NCBI RefSeq assembly: GCF_003144195.1
Contig: NW_020290035.1
Coordinates: forward strand, 131,532 to 195,531
Direction: 5' to 3'
Source: Ceraceosorus guamensis
Taxonomy: Eukaryota > Basidiomycota > Exobasidiomycetes > Ceraceosorales > Ceraceosoraceae
Length of the DNA stretch: 64,000 nt
The notes under the pieces were generated by a model that saw only the letters and a list, made by a program, of their open reading frames with translations, ran no database searches and was not told the DNA's origin. Every line of letters begins with the position of its first letter. The first letter of the stretch is position 1. The translations under genes were made by a program, and so were the position numbers. Positions 14,066-25,500 of the stretch are shown here, in pieces.

Positions 14066-14490
14066 ATGAGACTGAGCCATGTGCGGGATTGTTCTATCGC
14101 GTCTACTTCGCCAGAGAGCGCTTCAAGCTTGGGTCGTCAGACAAAGCCGAACGAATTGCGTGCTGACAGGCGTCCGGATTCGGCGCCTTTTGGTACGTCT
14201 GTTGACCACAGCAATTACGAAAGCCAGGCGTAAGCGTGGAAGTAAGTCAGCAGTTGTGAGCCCTCTCGCGGTTGAGCACCATTCTGCATTCGCCTCGCTC
14301 ATCAATCTCGTCCTTCTGCAGGAGTATTTGGAGGCGAGATTATATCCTTCGCCCCAAGAATGAGCTCCGATCTCGCACCGGTGCCACAAACTTCGATATG
14401 CCAAGCGAGAAGCAGCGATCTGGTGGAGTGGGAGCAATGTGGCGTGGCGGAGATCGAGCACGATGGGCTCGTTGCTGCTGTGGGAGCTGA
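14066..14490 (+). CDS. Possible two-exon gene, 110 residues, unknown
   Basis: Exon 1, 14066-14229, encodes a Ser/Pro/Arg-rich disordered stretch (for example SIASTSPESASSLGRQ). Exon 2, 14322-14490, begins SIWRRDYILRPKNELRSR and ends in a Cys-rich tip. The intron (92 bases) starts GTAAGC and ends CCTTCTGCAG. A second donor, GTAAGT, lies ten bases downstream at 14240, and a different frame of exon 2 stays open to 14599 with a Lys/Glu-rich helix, so the true frame is uncertain. No domain is recognised. The strong acceptor and coding-like composition on both sides support a real spliced transcript. Confidence 0.35.
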
Positions 14491-15613
14491 AGCGTCGAAG
14501 CAAAAGGTGAAGCAGAAGGTCATGGCTGAGATGGTTTGGGCCGAAAAGCAGAAGAAGCGCGTTCACATGCTATGCTCGGTGGCGCGCTCTCGAAGCTGAG
14601 CCTCGTGAGCGCTAAAATTCCTTCGAGCTGAACGTTGAATTGGGCGTGTCGGAGTGTTGCAGGCTGGGCATGCAAAGGTGTGAAGCTGCCGAGAGCGAAC
14701 AAGAGCAATCGATGGGGTGGAGTTCGGCGCCAGTGAAGAGGCGGTACGTCTCTTGACCGCTCGCCATGCGCATGTACTCATCAAAAATTCGTACTGACTT
14801 TACTGGTACCATGATGCTCCCAAGGGGGCTGAATGTTTGCGCCTAGCAAGATGACTCGCTTACACCACATTCCGTCCGCCAAGCGACCGGATGCCTGGGT
14901 TGTAGCTGTACGTATGAGGCTGATGAAGCGGGCGAGTGCTTTGTGAAGGAGTGGTCAAGCCAAAGGAGTGCTGCACTTGCCGTGAAGCCACACCGAGTCT
15001 TACTTCACATATATCATAGAGCTGCGTCTCAATCTTACGACTTTTGCATGTCAGTGCCCCTCTTGCTCTGCGAGCTTGACGCCTCTGCCCTTTATTCTCG
15101 TGATAAACGACGTAGCGTTGCCCAGCTCCTCCACCATAGGCTCGTCGAACAAAGCACGCATGCGGTACAGGAAGCCTCTTTCTTGACGATGACTGCCGGC
15201 GAAGAACACATTCACGAACGCTTGTCACTGATCGCCATTTTTGTGAAAGCGCCGAAGGGATGATGAAAAGAAGGCAGAACGCTGACAATGCTCTCATAGA
15301 TCTGGCCACGGCGCTCGCTCAGTAAGGCGCGTCTTGCATGTAACTCTTGCTTTCGCTCTTGCGGACTGAACGAGCAATGCCATGTAGCAGCTTGCTCTCG
15401 CTATCCCTAGTCAGTCACCGGTCTGAGAGCTTGCTTGGGTTGTCAATGCAATCAGGATGGAGGAACAGGCGCCCTCAGCTACGCGCACGGTCTAGCAGGC
15501 AACTTTTTCGAAGGAGCCCACTCACAATCAGTCTGGAAAGCCACTACAATCGCACAGCTTCTGAGTTGCAGTGCGTACTTGACGGCTGCCTTTCGGTGGA
15601 CGGAAAGGTAGGA
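14491..15613. other. Intergenic stretch
   Basis: Apart from the alternative frame running to 14599, only short overlapping open frames on both strands are present. No motif or gene structure can be supported. Confidence 0.35.
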
Positions 15614-16988
15614 CTACTTCTTCGTCCTGTTAGAAGCCGGACCCTTCCAGCCCTTTGGTCCGCTTGGAGGGTTCGCGGAGCCGGAAGCTGCCGACACTGA
15701 TGTCGACTTCGGGCCGCTCGGAGGGTTCGCGGAGCCGGAAGCTGCCGACACTGATGTCGACTTCGGGCCGCTCGGGTGGGGAGGAGCGGATGAAGAAGGG
15801 AACCGAGAACCCGTTGATTTGGGGCCGCTCGGGGGAGGAGGAGCGGATGATGAAGGCAACCGAGACACTGCCGACGTTGCATGGGGTCCGAAAATCAAGG
15901 GAATCGAAGTCGGGATTTCGGAGGCGGAAGCGGCAGCAGAGGGCGAGAGAGCGTCACTAATGGCCAGGCCGGAGGGGGTGGCAAAGGCAACAGATCCAAA
16001 GGCGGAGCGGGTCAAAGTAGGGCCAACCCTCTTGAACGGCACTTGGTCTGCTAGTGGGCTGTTTGTGGGCGGACGCTTGTTCCCACTGCCACTGCCCTGT
16101 GCCGCAAGAGGGGCATTGACGTCCTCTACCTGGTCCAGAACGCTCTCCTCTTGCGGTTCCTGTTTGACCGTAATTGCAGGGCCCTGCTCTGTGGCGTCTT
16201 CGTCATCAACGCTCTCCGAAGGGCCAGCTTCGTCAGGGCCTGCTACCTCTCCTAAAGGTCTAGGCAACAGAGCCTTAGCGAGTGCCTCAGGCAGTCTGTC
16301 GAACCTCTTCGTCATCTCCTCCATGACCAGATCGAGAGTCACCTCTTGACTCCGGACACGCCCCTCCTGGGCGAGCTCCTCAATCGCTTTAGCCTGTAGG
16401 TAATAGGTACAGTAAGAACGCTAGCTATCTCAGAAGCACGGCTCTTCAATGTCACGTATGCCGCACGCACGCGTGCATACAAACGGACGATCGCATGTAG
16501 ACACCTTCTTCATCACTACTACCACCGAATAGATGACTCAGAATGTCGAATCGAACACTCACTCCTATGAGACCTGACAAGCACTTGGCGTGCTCGGCTT
16601 CGCTGTTGAATCGGTGCCCAGGCGGCACCGTGATCCTCAGTAGCTTGGCTACGTCGGACATATTTTCGATCTGGGGATTCGGTCAACAGAGCGACTAGAA
16701 AAGTCAGCATGGGAGACCCGCTACCAACAAAGCCGGGTTTCGAGGTGCGCGACTCACAGCAACTTCAAGGTTGTACGAATTCACAAGACTGTAGGCGTGC
16801 AACCACTTCTGGTACAAATGCGAATGGGCCTCTGTGAGGCTCTTGATGTACGCCTGGTGGCGCAGGCGCTCGCTTGTGGGCAGATTTCGCTGGATCTCCT
16901 TGAGTCCCTCCTCTGCCTCCTGTGACTGCTTTAAGATTTGTGGGTCCACTTCCATCTTCGCTTTGAGCTTTGATTTTGATTGCGGCAT
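15614..16988 (-). CDS. Three-exon coiled-coil family gene B, 372 residues
   Basis: On the minus strand exons are 16988-16758, 16670-16563 and 16393-15614 (77 + 36 + 259 residues). Both introns (87 and 169 bases) are phase 0 with GTGAGT donors. Exon 1 starts with a Lys/Ser-rich tip, MPQSKSKLKAK, then helices with LPTSERLRHQAYIKSL. Exon 2 (IENMSDVAKLLRITVP, then AKCLSGLIG) aligns without gaps to exon 2 of the neighbour at 18942 (IETLAMVADYFDLCMP, then IKCLTHFVG). Exon 3 begins helical, becomes acidic, has a Val-Lys-Gln-Glu motif at about 189-192 that fits the SUMO-acceptor consensus, and ends in a Pro/Ser/Gly-rich tail with an 18-residue tandem repeat. It is the same length as gene A. It lies tandem with and downstream of gene C. 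No known family is recognised. Confidence 0.75.
15660..15775 (-). repeat. 54-bp tandem repeat inside gene B
   Basis: A 54-base unit is repeated twice almost perfectly, with further decayed copies towards 15860. It encodes an 18-residue Pro/Ser/Gly/Lys unit (PPSGPKSTSVSAASGSAN). Because 54 is divisible by three, copy number can change without shifting the frame, so this tail is likely length-variable between strains. Confidence 0.7.
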
Positions 16989-18941
16989 CGTGAAGCGACC
17001 TTAGAGTCAAAAGTGTTTCGTGTGATGGACTTGGGTGGTGATCAATCGTGAATGCGTGAAGAAAGGGACGCGTCTGCTGAATGGTGATGGCAGAAAGCAG
17101 GCAGTTCACGGCGCGCCTGGATGCAGATGGTCGTATGGCCTAGCAGACTCGCGAATCAGACTTCTGAACGAGCGTCCAAATTCGCCAGCACCAGCACGGT
17201 CACCACTTTGAGCGAGTGCGCTGAGCATCTGCTGCAGGCAGCAAGCCAGCAAGGTCGAGCAATTAACACGCACCGCATCAGCCAGTCGCCGCGGCTGCAA
17301 GCGTGACGAGGCACACGTCCAGCACGCGCGCAAAGGCTGCCAACACGTCAGCCCCAATCGATTGATTGGTGCATGATCCATCTTCAAACAAGAACGCGAC
17401 ATGATGCCAAAGCTCTGCCTCGCCCGAATGTGACTCTGCTCGCCCTGAAGGCCAATCTTGAATTAATCAAAATTACGTGATGGCGAATGGGTGACCACGG
17501 ATCTTGGCTGCGATCTGTACTTGACTCGCATTTCAACCATTTTGACGCGCAACCTGTATTTATGCATCGCGTTCAGAAGTCTACTCGTATTCTGTTCGGC
17601 CGAGTATACGACCCCTGGTCTACTAGCTGACCTTGACTCAAGGGATAGGTCAGGGCTCTTCTACATGCGAAGAACATGTCCATGATTGCCGCAACTTCAA
17701 AGATGCCTGCCGAAGTCAGCCCTGCTTGGCGGATATCGCAAGGGGCGTAAATCAGTCCGAGAGTGTCGGAACACCTTATTCTTCCTCAAAGTCTGCGACT
17801 CCAGGCTGCCAAGTGAGCGCTCTTCATCACCTTTCATCTAAATTCCGCTTCACGGAGGTCGAGCCGCATTTACGAGCAGTGCATGGCACATGGCCAAAGT
17901 CGAGACAAGTGGTGTCGCGCATGCGCTCATGCATGCATATGTGCATCAGATCACACGCACGCACTTGCAATAAGACGCCATCATCCAACTGTTGGACATC
18001 GGCGATAGTGGTGCACGCAATTCACCGCCGCGTTGAGTACCAGAACATACGTCAGGCCGAGCATCGTACGGCCAGAGAGTGCTTCGCTGCCATCCTCCGT
18101 TGGGAGTCTCTGCGTGTCGGATACTCGTTCGGGAAGATCTGTGCCCTTCGGCTCGTTATTTTGCCGCAAGCCAGGAGTGTGTCGAGACGAAAGTTGCAGC
18201 TTGCTGCAATTCAGCCAAAAGTCTTGTCTGTCATCGTGCACAAGGAGCACTGAGTTTCACCACGCTTTAATTAAGAGTGATCATTCGCAGCCAAAGAGTG
18301 TGTATGTATAGACGCAAACCAGGCAAAAAGGAAAGCAAGCAAGCATGTGATTTTCGCGAGGCAAAACTATACGGCTTCCCCCCTGGGTTCCCCGGCGTTA
18401 TTTTTATATTTAGTTTCACAAGGTGGCTTCGAACCTGATCCTGGTCTGAGCAGCGCGTTGAATAGTTTACCTCAATCGGCCGCCTGCAGCTTCACGCTTG
18501 CCGTATGGCGCGCGTTTTATCCAAAAGTGCGCGCGTTACAACTGCAGCACGTCCCAAAGTGGCAAAAATTAGAGGGCGCGGCAGGCACATAAACAGCTGC
18601 GAACCTCCTTCATGGTATGAGCGACACATACATCATGATCCATCCCACAACTCTCGCCACCCTCTCATGGAGCTCACAGTGTGGATTCACGAATGGTGAA
18701 ATTGCGACTATCTGATTGACAATGTGACTGTCTAGTCTTGAGTGGCGCAAAGCGCGGTGTTCGATTCTATTCACAAGAGTACGACCTTCATGACGATAGA
18801 AGTACTCGTTCATACCTGCAGGCGAGGGCAGCGCTCTCTTGAAAGCACAAGTTGATTCAAAGTTGAGTTGATGGAGGCGCTCGATCAAGTCTTGTCGACG
18901 AGCCAGGTCAGCCACGTCCAGGGCGCAGCCATTAATTGCCG
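16989..18941. other. Intergenic stretch between genes B and C
   Basis: The first 80 bases upstream of gene B are its likely promoter. An open frame at 17633-18253 (+) is 206 codons long but has no supporting structure. On the minus strand near 18420-18480 a GGTTCGAAGCC sequence resembles a tRNA B-box, but no cloverleaf can be drawn. Nothing else is recognisable. Confidence 0.35.
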
Positions 18942-19826
18942 TCAAGCGAAGTGATCAGGCGCGGCCAAGTCTCCCTGGACCTCCGAGTCCTCCTTGATAG
19001 GGACAGCGTTGTCGCGGGCCGGTGGCTGCATAGAGGTTGCTGGATTCTCTTGAAAGTCCCACTTGTATTCATCCGTGGTGAAGGTAGCGAGCAGGTCGGA
19101 GAGCTCGTTGACCTTGGCGATGACCGCCTCTTTGCTCATGCGGGCTGCTGCGCGTCGGACCTGCTGTTTCTTTACGTGGTCCTGCGATCATGGCGAGTTG
19201 AGAGAAAAGTTGTAAGTGTCTGACCCACCTCATTCTGCGTTTCGACTTATCCCGACAAAGTGCGTCAGGCACTTGATGTAGTCCATGTCACTCTCGAAAG
19301 CGCCACGATTCGGCATGCAGAGGTCGAAGTAATCGGCTACCATAGCGAGCGTTTCAATCTGCAGAGGGCAGAGGAGAAAGAAGAAGAAGAAGGAAGGGGA
19401 GAGATGAGGTCTTCGCAGTCAGCGGGATGATTTTCACTCGCTGATACAAAAGCGTTAATCGTCCTGGTTGAGCAGCTCTCCCCTTCCAATACACCAATTG
19501 AGCCAGCTGACGTTGACCGAAACCACTTTCGCTACCCAGTGTATGCGCACTCAGAAGACAACACTGGCACTCACCATGCTGTCGATCTGAGAAAAATCGA
19601 GAGTTAGAAGCACGTAGACTGCTTTGTGCATCTCCTCGACATGGCTCAAGGCCTTCTCGATCTGTTGCAGGTGAACGAGAAGCATCAGGCGCTCCTGCGG
19701 GGGCCGCGACTGAATCATGCCGTGGAGAGCCTCAAGCGCCTCTTTCCCATTGGTCACAATCTCTTCGTTGAGCTTGAGACTTCCGTTCAGCTGCGGAGCT
19801 GGAGTCGGCGGAGGAATGTTGGTCAT
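18942..19826 (-). CDS. Three-exon coiled-coil family gene C, 199 residues
   Basis: Minus-strand exons are 19826-19575, 19358-19251 and 19181-18942 (84 + 36 + 79 residues). Intron 1 is 216 bases with GTGAGT and a strong pyrimidine tract before CTGCAG. Exon 1 has a Pro-rich tip then helices with RPPQERLMLLVHLQQIEKAL, matching the SERL helix of gene B. Exon 2 aligns residue for residue with exon 2 of gene B. After that exon the sequence is ATAAGT where every relative has GT, so intron 2 (69 bases, ending ATCGCAG) would be an AT-AG intron. The phase and the length of exon 2 argue that this is the real boundary. Exon 3 starts basic (KKQQVRRAAARM) and ends acidic with an Ile-Lys-Glu-Asp site. Either the gene uses a rare donor or it has lost correct splicing. 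Confidence 0.62.
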
Positions 19827-22257
19827 CTTGCGTGCAGCTTTTAGAAAGAGGGGGAGGTCAATCTGGTGATGGTCAAGAATCAAGGTGGTCGCGCTCTTGA
19901 CTACTGTCCTCCTCGATCTCCTCAGCCTCTCCCAGCCGATCGAATAGCGCCCACAAATGCACGCCTTCGAGGCCCTCATTTGAATATGGATACTCACGAC
20001 TTTGACCCGCGTTGTGATTCTGATTAGGTCGAGAGTTGTGAGTCCTCTTTCAGTCAGCCCGAAGCAAGCAAGAATTCCGTGGGGCGAACGCCATGGTGCA
20101 GCTGGTTTGCCAGATGTGTGCAGGAGCGCAGTGTTCAGCGCCCGCGGGCTTTCCGGTCCATCCCCAACAAAGGCGAGTCATGCATCACGCCATCTTCGCG
20201 ACTTTTGACTCTTCTTTGCTGTTCTGCTGAGCTTTCCGGAGCTGTCTCAGCGCCCTTCCTTTGCCTTCGAGTACTTGATTTCCGATTCAGACGCTAGCTG
20301 CCCGACCAATTTTTCCCTGTGGCCGAGTAAGAGTTCACAAGTGGTGCATCATGTATTTTGAGTTATCTCCTTCCTGGCGTTGCGACGATGGTCGGTGATC
20401 TAGCTGCCCGAACTTTATCCTGTAGCCGAGCAAGTATTTACGGTTGGAGCCATAAAGCTGAGTCCTTCCTGGCCTAGTAGCTCCCTGCTCTCGTCACTCC
20501 AAAAGCGGGTCGATCCGCAAGGCTGACTATCGAGGTTGGAACGAGCGACTTGTCAGCCAAGCGCCGTTTCTGCAGCCGAAGCCTCCCACAGTCCATCGGC
20601 TGCGCCTTGTTGGAATCCTCGAAGCGAAACCAAGGCCTTCGACCTCTCCCTAACCACTCTCGGATGCCTCCGGCAGCGCAACTCAGCAAGGAGCCACATG
20701 ACAGAAGTAGCCTGATCATTCTAAGCTGCTCTCCAAAAGGCCGCTCCGCACTCACTGCTCGTGTGGCTCGTCGAGAGGTCCGAAGCCAGAGGCGCCTGAA
20801 CCTTCCTTTGGTTCGCTGCTACTCACCAGTCCAGCCCTCGGGCCCCGCATTGATCTTCATTGAAGGTATAGTATAACATGAGGATCTAAACCTTCCGCCG
20901 CGCCAATCGAGATCGACAAACATCCTTTCAAGTAGACTGGTCCGCTAGAGGAGATTGGCTACGCGAGGTCTGTATGCCGCTGGCTCTTTGGTCGGTCTTC
21001 AAGCTCAGTGGTGGAAATCGCGCAGAAGAGGATGAAGGTGCAAGCGGAACGTAGGCGCAAGAGTCAAGTGGCTCGCTCGTAAAGCGAGAATGCGAGTGTG
21101 AGAAAGGTGTGTATGGACCCATACCGATCGGCGTCAGACTTTACCTCTCACGCCAACGATTCCCACAGCTTCAGAGGGCCCAAGGTACAGTGCGCAGCAG
21201 CGTTCACCAGATTGAGCAGCCCAACAGTGTGAGTCGTGTAGCTTCACTTTAGCGGTCTACCGGTCATCAATTTGACGCCCTGGTCTGCGTTCGCATTAGG
21301 ATGTCCAGAGGACACCATACCTCCACCCGGGGCTAGCATCTCATTTACCCCTGACCATCACCGACCATCGATTCAAAAGGCAACACGTAAAAGATGTCCC
21401 CGGTCGGTAGAATCCTGGCGCACGATGCAGGTGTGTCAGCGATCCGATCATTCGAGGGTGTCAACTAGCAGGCCTCAAATCGACCTGCGCTCACTCGGCA
21501 AATGCGATATCCTCGGGAGCGCTGTATGGCAAGAGCATCGGATCTGATTGGCCTCTTCAGCCGCTGTAGACGTCGGTGGACCCTCGCTCAAGCCAGGATT
21601 CGAAGGCGAGTCGAGGCTGTTGCGACCCGTGGCGGCGCTCGACTGGCGCGCCAAGATATTGTGAGCTGCGTCGTGTCAACTTCGATGGCATTGTAGATCT
21701 CAACACCTCTTCTCCGCTTGGTCAGAATCTTATGTATACAGTGTACTCTCTCGTCGACCCTGATCTTGGCTGAAGGAAGGTTGCACGCGCTCGTGTCGGG
21801 GTCACAGCCAGATATCGGTGCGCGTGGCAGAATGAGTGAGTGGACCAATTGCATTCGCAGCTGATCGGGATAGTTGTGGCGTGGTCAAAGATACTAGCAA
21901 GTGACTCGCATTGGCTCCGCAAGTCGCTCGAAGGACGAGCCGACCACCAAACGATGTCAGACTGGCTCGACCCATCGCATTGCAAGATCGCTAAGCTGTG
22001 ATCTCGCTGTCAGATCAGGGAAGCAGCCGGCAAGCCCCGACTCAAGACGGCCGCTGAACTCCGAGCGGCAATGCTTCCAGTCAAAGTGGACATTCCTCAT
22101 CGATATCCCTCATTCAGATTGACGCTCCGTGTATGTTGCAATGACGATCCGCTGGACAGCACAAGAACCATTGAGTTGGCAACTGGCGCTGTCGTTGCTG
22201 TGTTTGCCACTCGCTCGTCCCCCGCGAGGCTGTGAGCGTTCTTGCTGCCTTTAGCCG

Positions 22258-22572
22258 TCAGCTTGTTTGAGAGGTGATCGGTTCAGGCTCTTGCTGGTTT
22301 CTATCGCTGTCATCTTGAAGAGCCAACTCTGTGGCACCCTCGTCCGCTTCCATCGGGCGATCTTTGCCATTCTTGATCGGTCTCCGGGAAAAATAAAGGT
22401 CCGTCGCTCTCCTTTGACGTGAGAGACCCAGTCTCGCGCGCTCTCGGCTATTTAGTTGCTGCGTTCTTGAATACCGACCCTCTCGCAAAGTCGCACAAGT
22501 GTTCGTCGTGTCTGAAGCTGGCTCAGTCGCTGCACCATTCGTGGCCTCTGCTCCTCGTTGTCTATGCACCAT
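22258..22572 (-). CDS. Weak candidate, 104-residue protein with acidic tail
   Basis: A single open frame whose last third (KDRPMEADEGATELALQ, then Gln/Glu/Pro-rich residues) resembles the acidic disordered tails of the family genes. The first half is Arg-rich and less convincing. An overlapping upstream frame (22787-22452) may be an earlier exon, but no canonical junction joins the two. No domain is recognised. Confidence 0.2.
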   Translation of the reverse strand: MVHRQRGAEATNGAATEPASDTTNTCATLREGRYSRTQQLNSRERARLGLSRQRRATDLYFSRRPIKNGKDRPMEADEGATELALQDDSDRNQQEPEPITSQTS

Positions 22573-25500
22573 CTCCGCTCCGATGAATTCTGTACAAGGG
22601 GGCGAAGGGTCAAGAGAGTGTCAGACACTCCAAGGCATGCGTCACGTACTTGGGCCGGTATCCACTCACTCTTTGAGTGTGCAGGATCACTACAGATCAC
22701 CCATGCCAAGCCGCATCTTCTCTCCTGTCCCCTAGCAGAGGCTTGGGCATGTCTTGGTTGCACAGTCTGACGGGGTCGATTTGGCATCTCTGTTCGCCTA
22801 GGGTCTTTCAGCCGTGCGTGCTCCGACCCAATGCTCTGTTGATAGGAGGTCGAAAAGATTCTTGCGCCTACAGACCGGCTCCCGGCTCGGACCAGGATTG
22901 AGAAATAGCGCGCTCAGCGCTCAGTGTGGAACAGGCACGCCACGCTCTAAAGAGCACAAAGGCCCTCAGGATGCGCTTTCGGTATTTGATTGCCATGTTG
23001 AGATCAAGAGTTCCGGAATTGACAGTGTTGGGAGCGCCTTCCACTTTTGGTCTCGCCGTGTCAGATGCCAAAAGCGCAAGGGCACAATGACTAAAGAATC
23101 TCTGCTGCGAGACATAGGGCGATAACGTCAGTCAGCGAATGCTGGTCTCCACACATGGCTGGTCAAGCTATCGAGCGACACACTTACTCCGATACCGTCG
23201 ATGATTATCGAGCAGCAAGGGTTCCGCACGCTGCGAGCGCTGCCTTCTCGGAGTTGAACATCAATCACCCACGGATCGCAGGTTGCGCGTTGTTACGCAG
23301 GTGCGATGTAGCTGGTCGAGGCGTCTTGCACGTTGGGCAGTCCTCATCGACGAAATCAGGTGGTGCCAGTCGCAGATGAGAAAAGCTTGGAGCATTGAGA
23401 GATGCCGGTCGGTCTTTGTGATCGAGGCACGAGTCTGATTATGGTGCTTCGCGAGGTCTTTGGCTTCCACTCTTTGCTGGGAAGTTGGCAGGGAACGGAT
23501 GGAGCAGGCGCCTCAAAGCATACATAGCGAGTCAAGAAGAAATTTCGTGGCGCCCTCCCGTAGAACAACAAAGGTAGCACGTAGTATTGACGCCGCCGAC
23601 TGAGGGCTTGACCGAGGGAATAAGGAAGAAAGGGGGATTGAGCGGCCGAGCCGAGATGTGATACACGTGCCCGGAGGCTCTCGCCTTCACTAAGCCTTCC
23701 GCGAGCCGCCCATCCTCTCTTGACCACCTCACGCTTACTTTGGATGTCTCCCTGGATCGATCGGTGCTCGCAGTGGTCCAGCAATTTCTGTGACCGCTCA
23801 TTTGGACGTCTTTGTGCGCCACCTGAGAGCGGCTGACCCGAACTGCAGCTGTCTGTCAGGTTTGCTGCAAGTGAGTAGCGGGCTGTGCTGTGCGCTTGAA
23901 GCTGGTAGACTATGGTGCTTGTCTGCTCTTGAATTTATTCCCTTTGAGGATCTTCTCCAGACCCGATTCGTATGACCGCGTGCTTAGGTTGGATCGTCTT
24001 TCTTACGCGCCTAACAGCGCCTCTCAAAGGCCTAAAGGCTAGCGCACTGTTGCGGCAGTCGACAGCCCGAGGGGCCAGATTGACGATGCATCATTACGCC
24101 CGCCGACACAACGGCTTGAGCGTATAGCAATTGTGCTGCCGTGACCTTCGAGACTGAGACCGCTGGCGCAACGCTGCCCCCGGTGCCCTTGAGGTGTTGA
24201 AAATTTGCTCAAAGCCGTATCTCGTGCACGAGAGCGACAGACCTGTACAAATGCTTCTCATCTTCACATGGTTCAGATGCATTGACTGTGACGTGGTGGC
24301 TGGTGGCGATGAAGCGCCTCTTGAATCTGAATGCCCAAGCTATATGACCGTTTGCGTTGCAAGCTTCCCGATGGACGTAGACCCGGAGCTTAAAGCAGAC
24401 ATGCTGAGTGGTGTGCGCATGCGAGGTGTGGATGCTACGAGCCTGCTGCCCTCTTTGACTGTTGATACCCGTGCCGCGGGATTGAGAGAGTCAGCTGAGC
24501 GCTTTTGAGAGAGTTGTAGCTGAGCGTGTCAGGGAAAAATAAAGATGCCGCTAAGAGATCGATGTGGTTCGCGATGGAGCAAAGCCGAACGATGACCAAG
24601 CTAAGCTCCTGTGGTCACCGCCATAATGAATTCTTGCTTGCGACTAGTCTGTTGGAAGATGCTGCCGATTAAAGCCGGCATCCAGCTTTGTGGGCTGATC
24701 GAAGTCCAGTGGCTGCATCTCTTGAGTCTCTCTGCGCAACCTCCGCTAACGAGGTGCTCATTCAGAGCTGTGAAAGGTGATGGAAGGTTGCGAAGCTCTC
24801 CTCTTTTTTGATAGTCGGCCAAGCCTGCAGAGATTTGTTCGAGGGTTGCAAGCGTCGAAGAGATGAGTTCAGGGTGTGCCCTTTCCCTTCCATTGGTGAT
24901 GGGTGCGGCTTAAGAGAGGCTCGCAGCATGGTAGTCACTGCTTTGTTTGGAGAGTAAGGAGCGGAGTCGAGTCAGCTCAGCGCATTTCCACCAGCTCGCG
25001 CTGCTGGGCAATTATGTCGTTACACTGCTCTCTCCCGCCATGTGTTCATCTCTTCGACTCACTTTGCTGATTGCACTTGAGTGAAAGCTCATCGAGAGCT
25101 TGCGAGCCGCGATCACCCCTGGTCCGAGACTCAGCTAGACGCCGTGCTTCCGTGGATCGAGCTAGTTGTCCGCCTGTGCAGCAGGTGCTGCGGCAATCAG
25201 CGACGCACTCTGGCGGCATGTTTGGGGTGGTCTTATGAAGAGCTGACTTCTCATCTAAGCCCACATAGGAGCCGAGCCGATTGCAGGCAGCAATGTGGTG
25301 GATTCCCGCCCAGACTCCAGGTAAGAGCGAGCGCTGATGCCGAGGCTGCGCAAGAGCTGCGAGCGACGCGCGTGGTCGAGGTCTTTAGCAGGCAGCTGAG
25401 CGCAGGTCGAAACCCCGCAGGTTCTGCATACAAAGGGGGATGCTGCACACCTCTGCACAGCTGCAGCCTCTGAGTGATGCGGGTTCCAAATGCAAGGTCA

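Noticed and set aside
17633-18253. 206-codon plus-strand frame
   Set aside because: No coding-like composition, overlapping frames on the other strand are equally good, and frames of this size are expected by chance in GC-rich DNA of this length.
18420-18480. tRNA gene on the minus strand
   Set aside because: A B-box-like GGTTCGAAGCC is present, but no A-box at the right distance and no stems can be paired.
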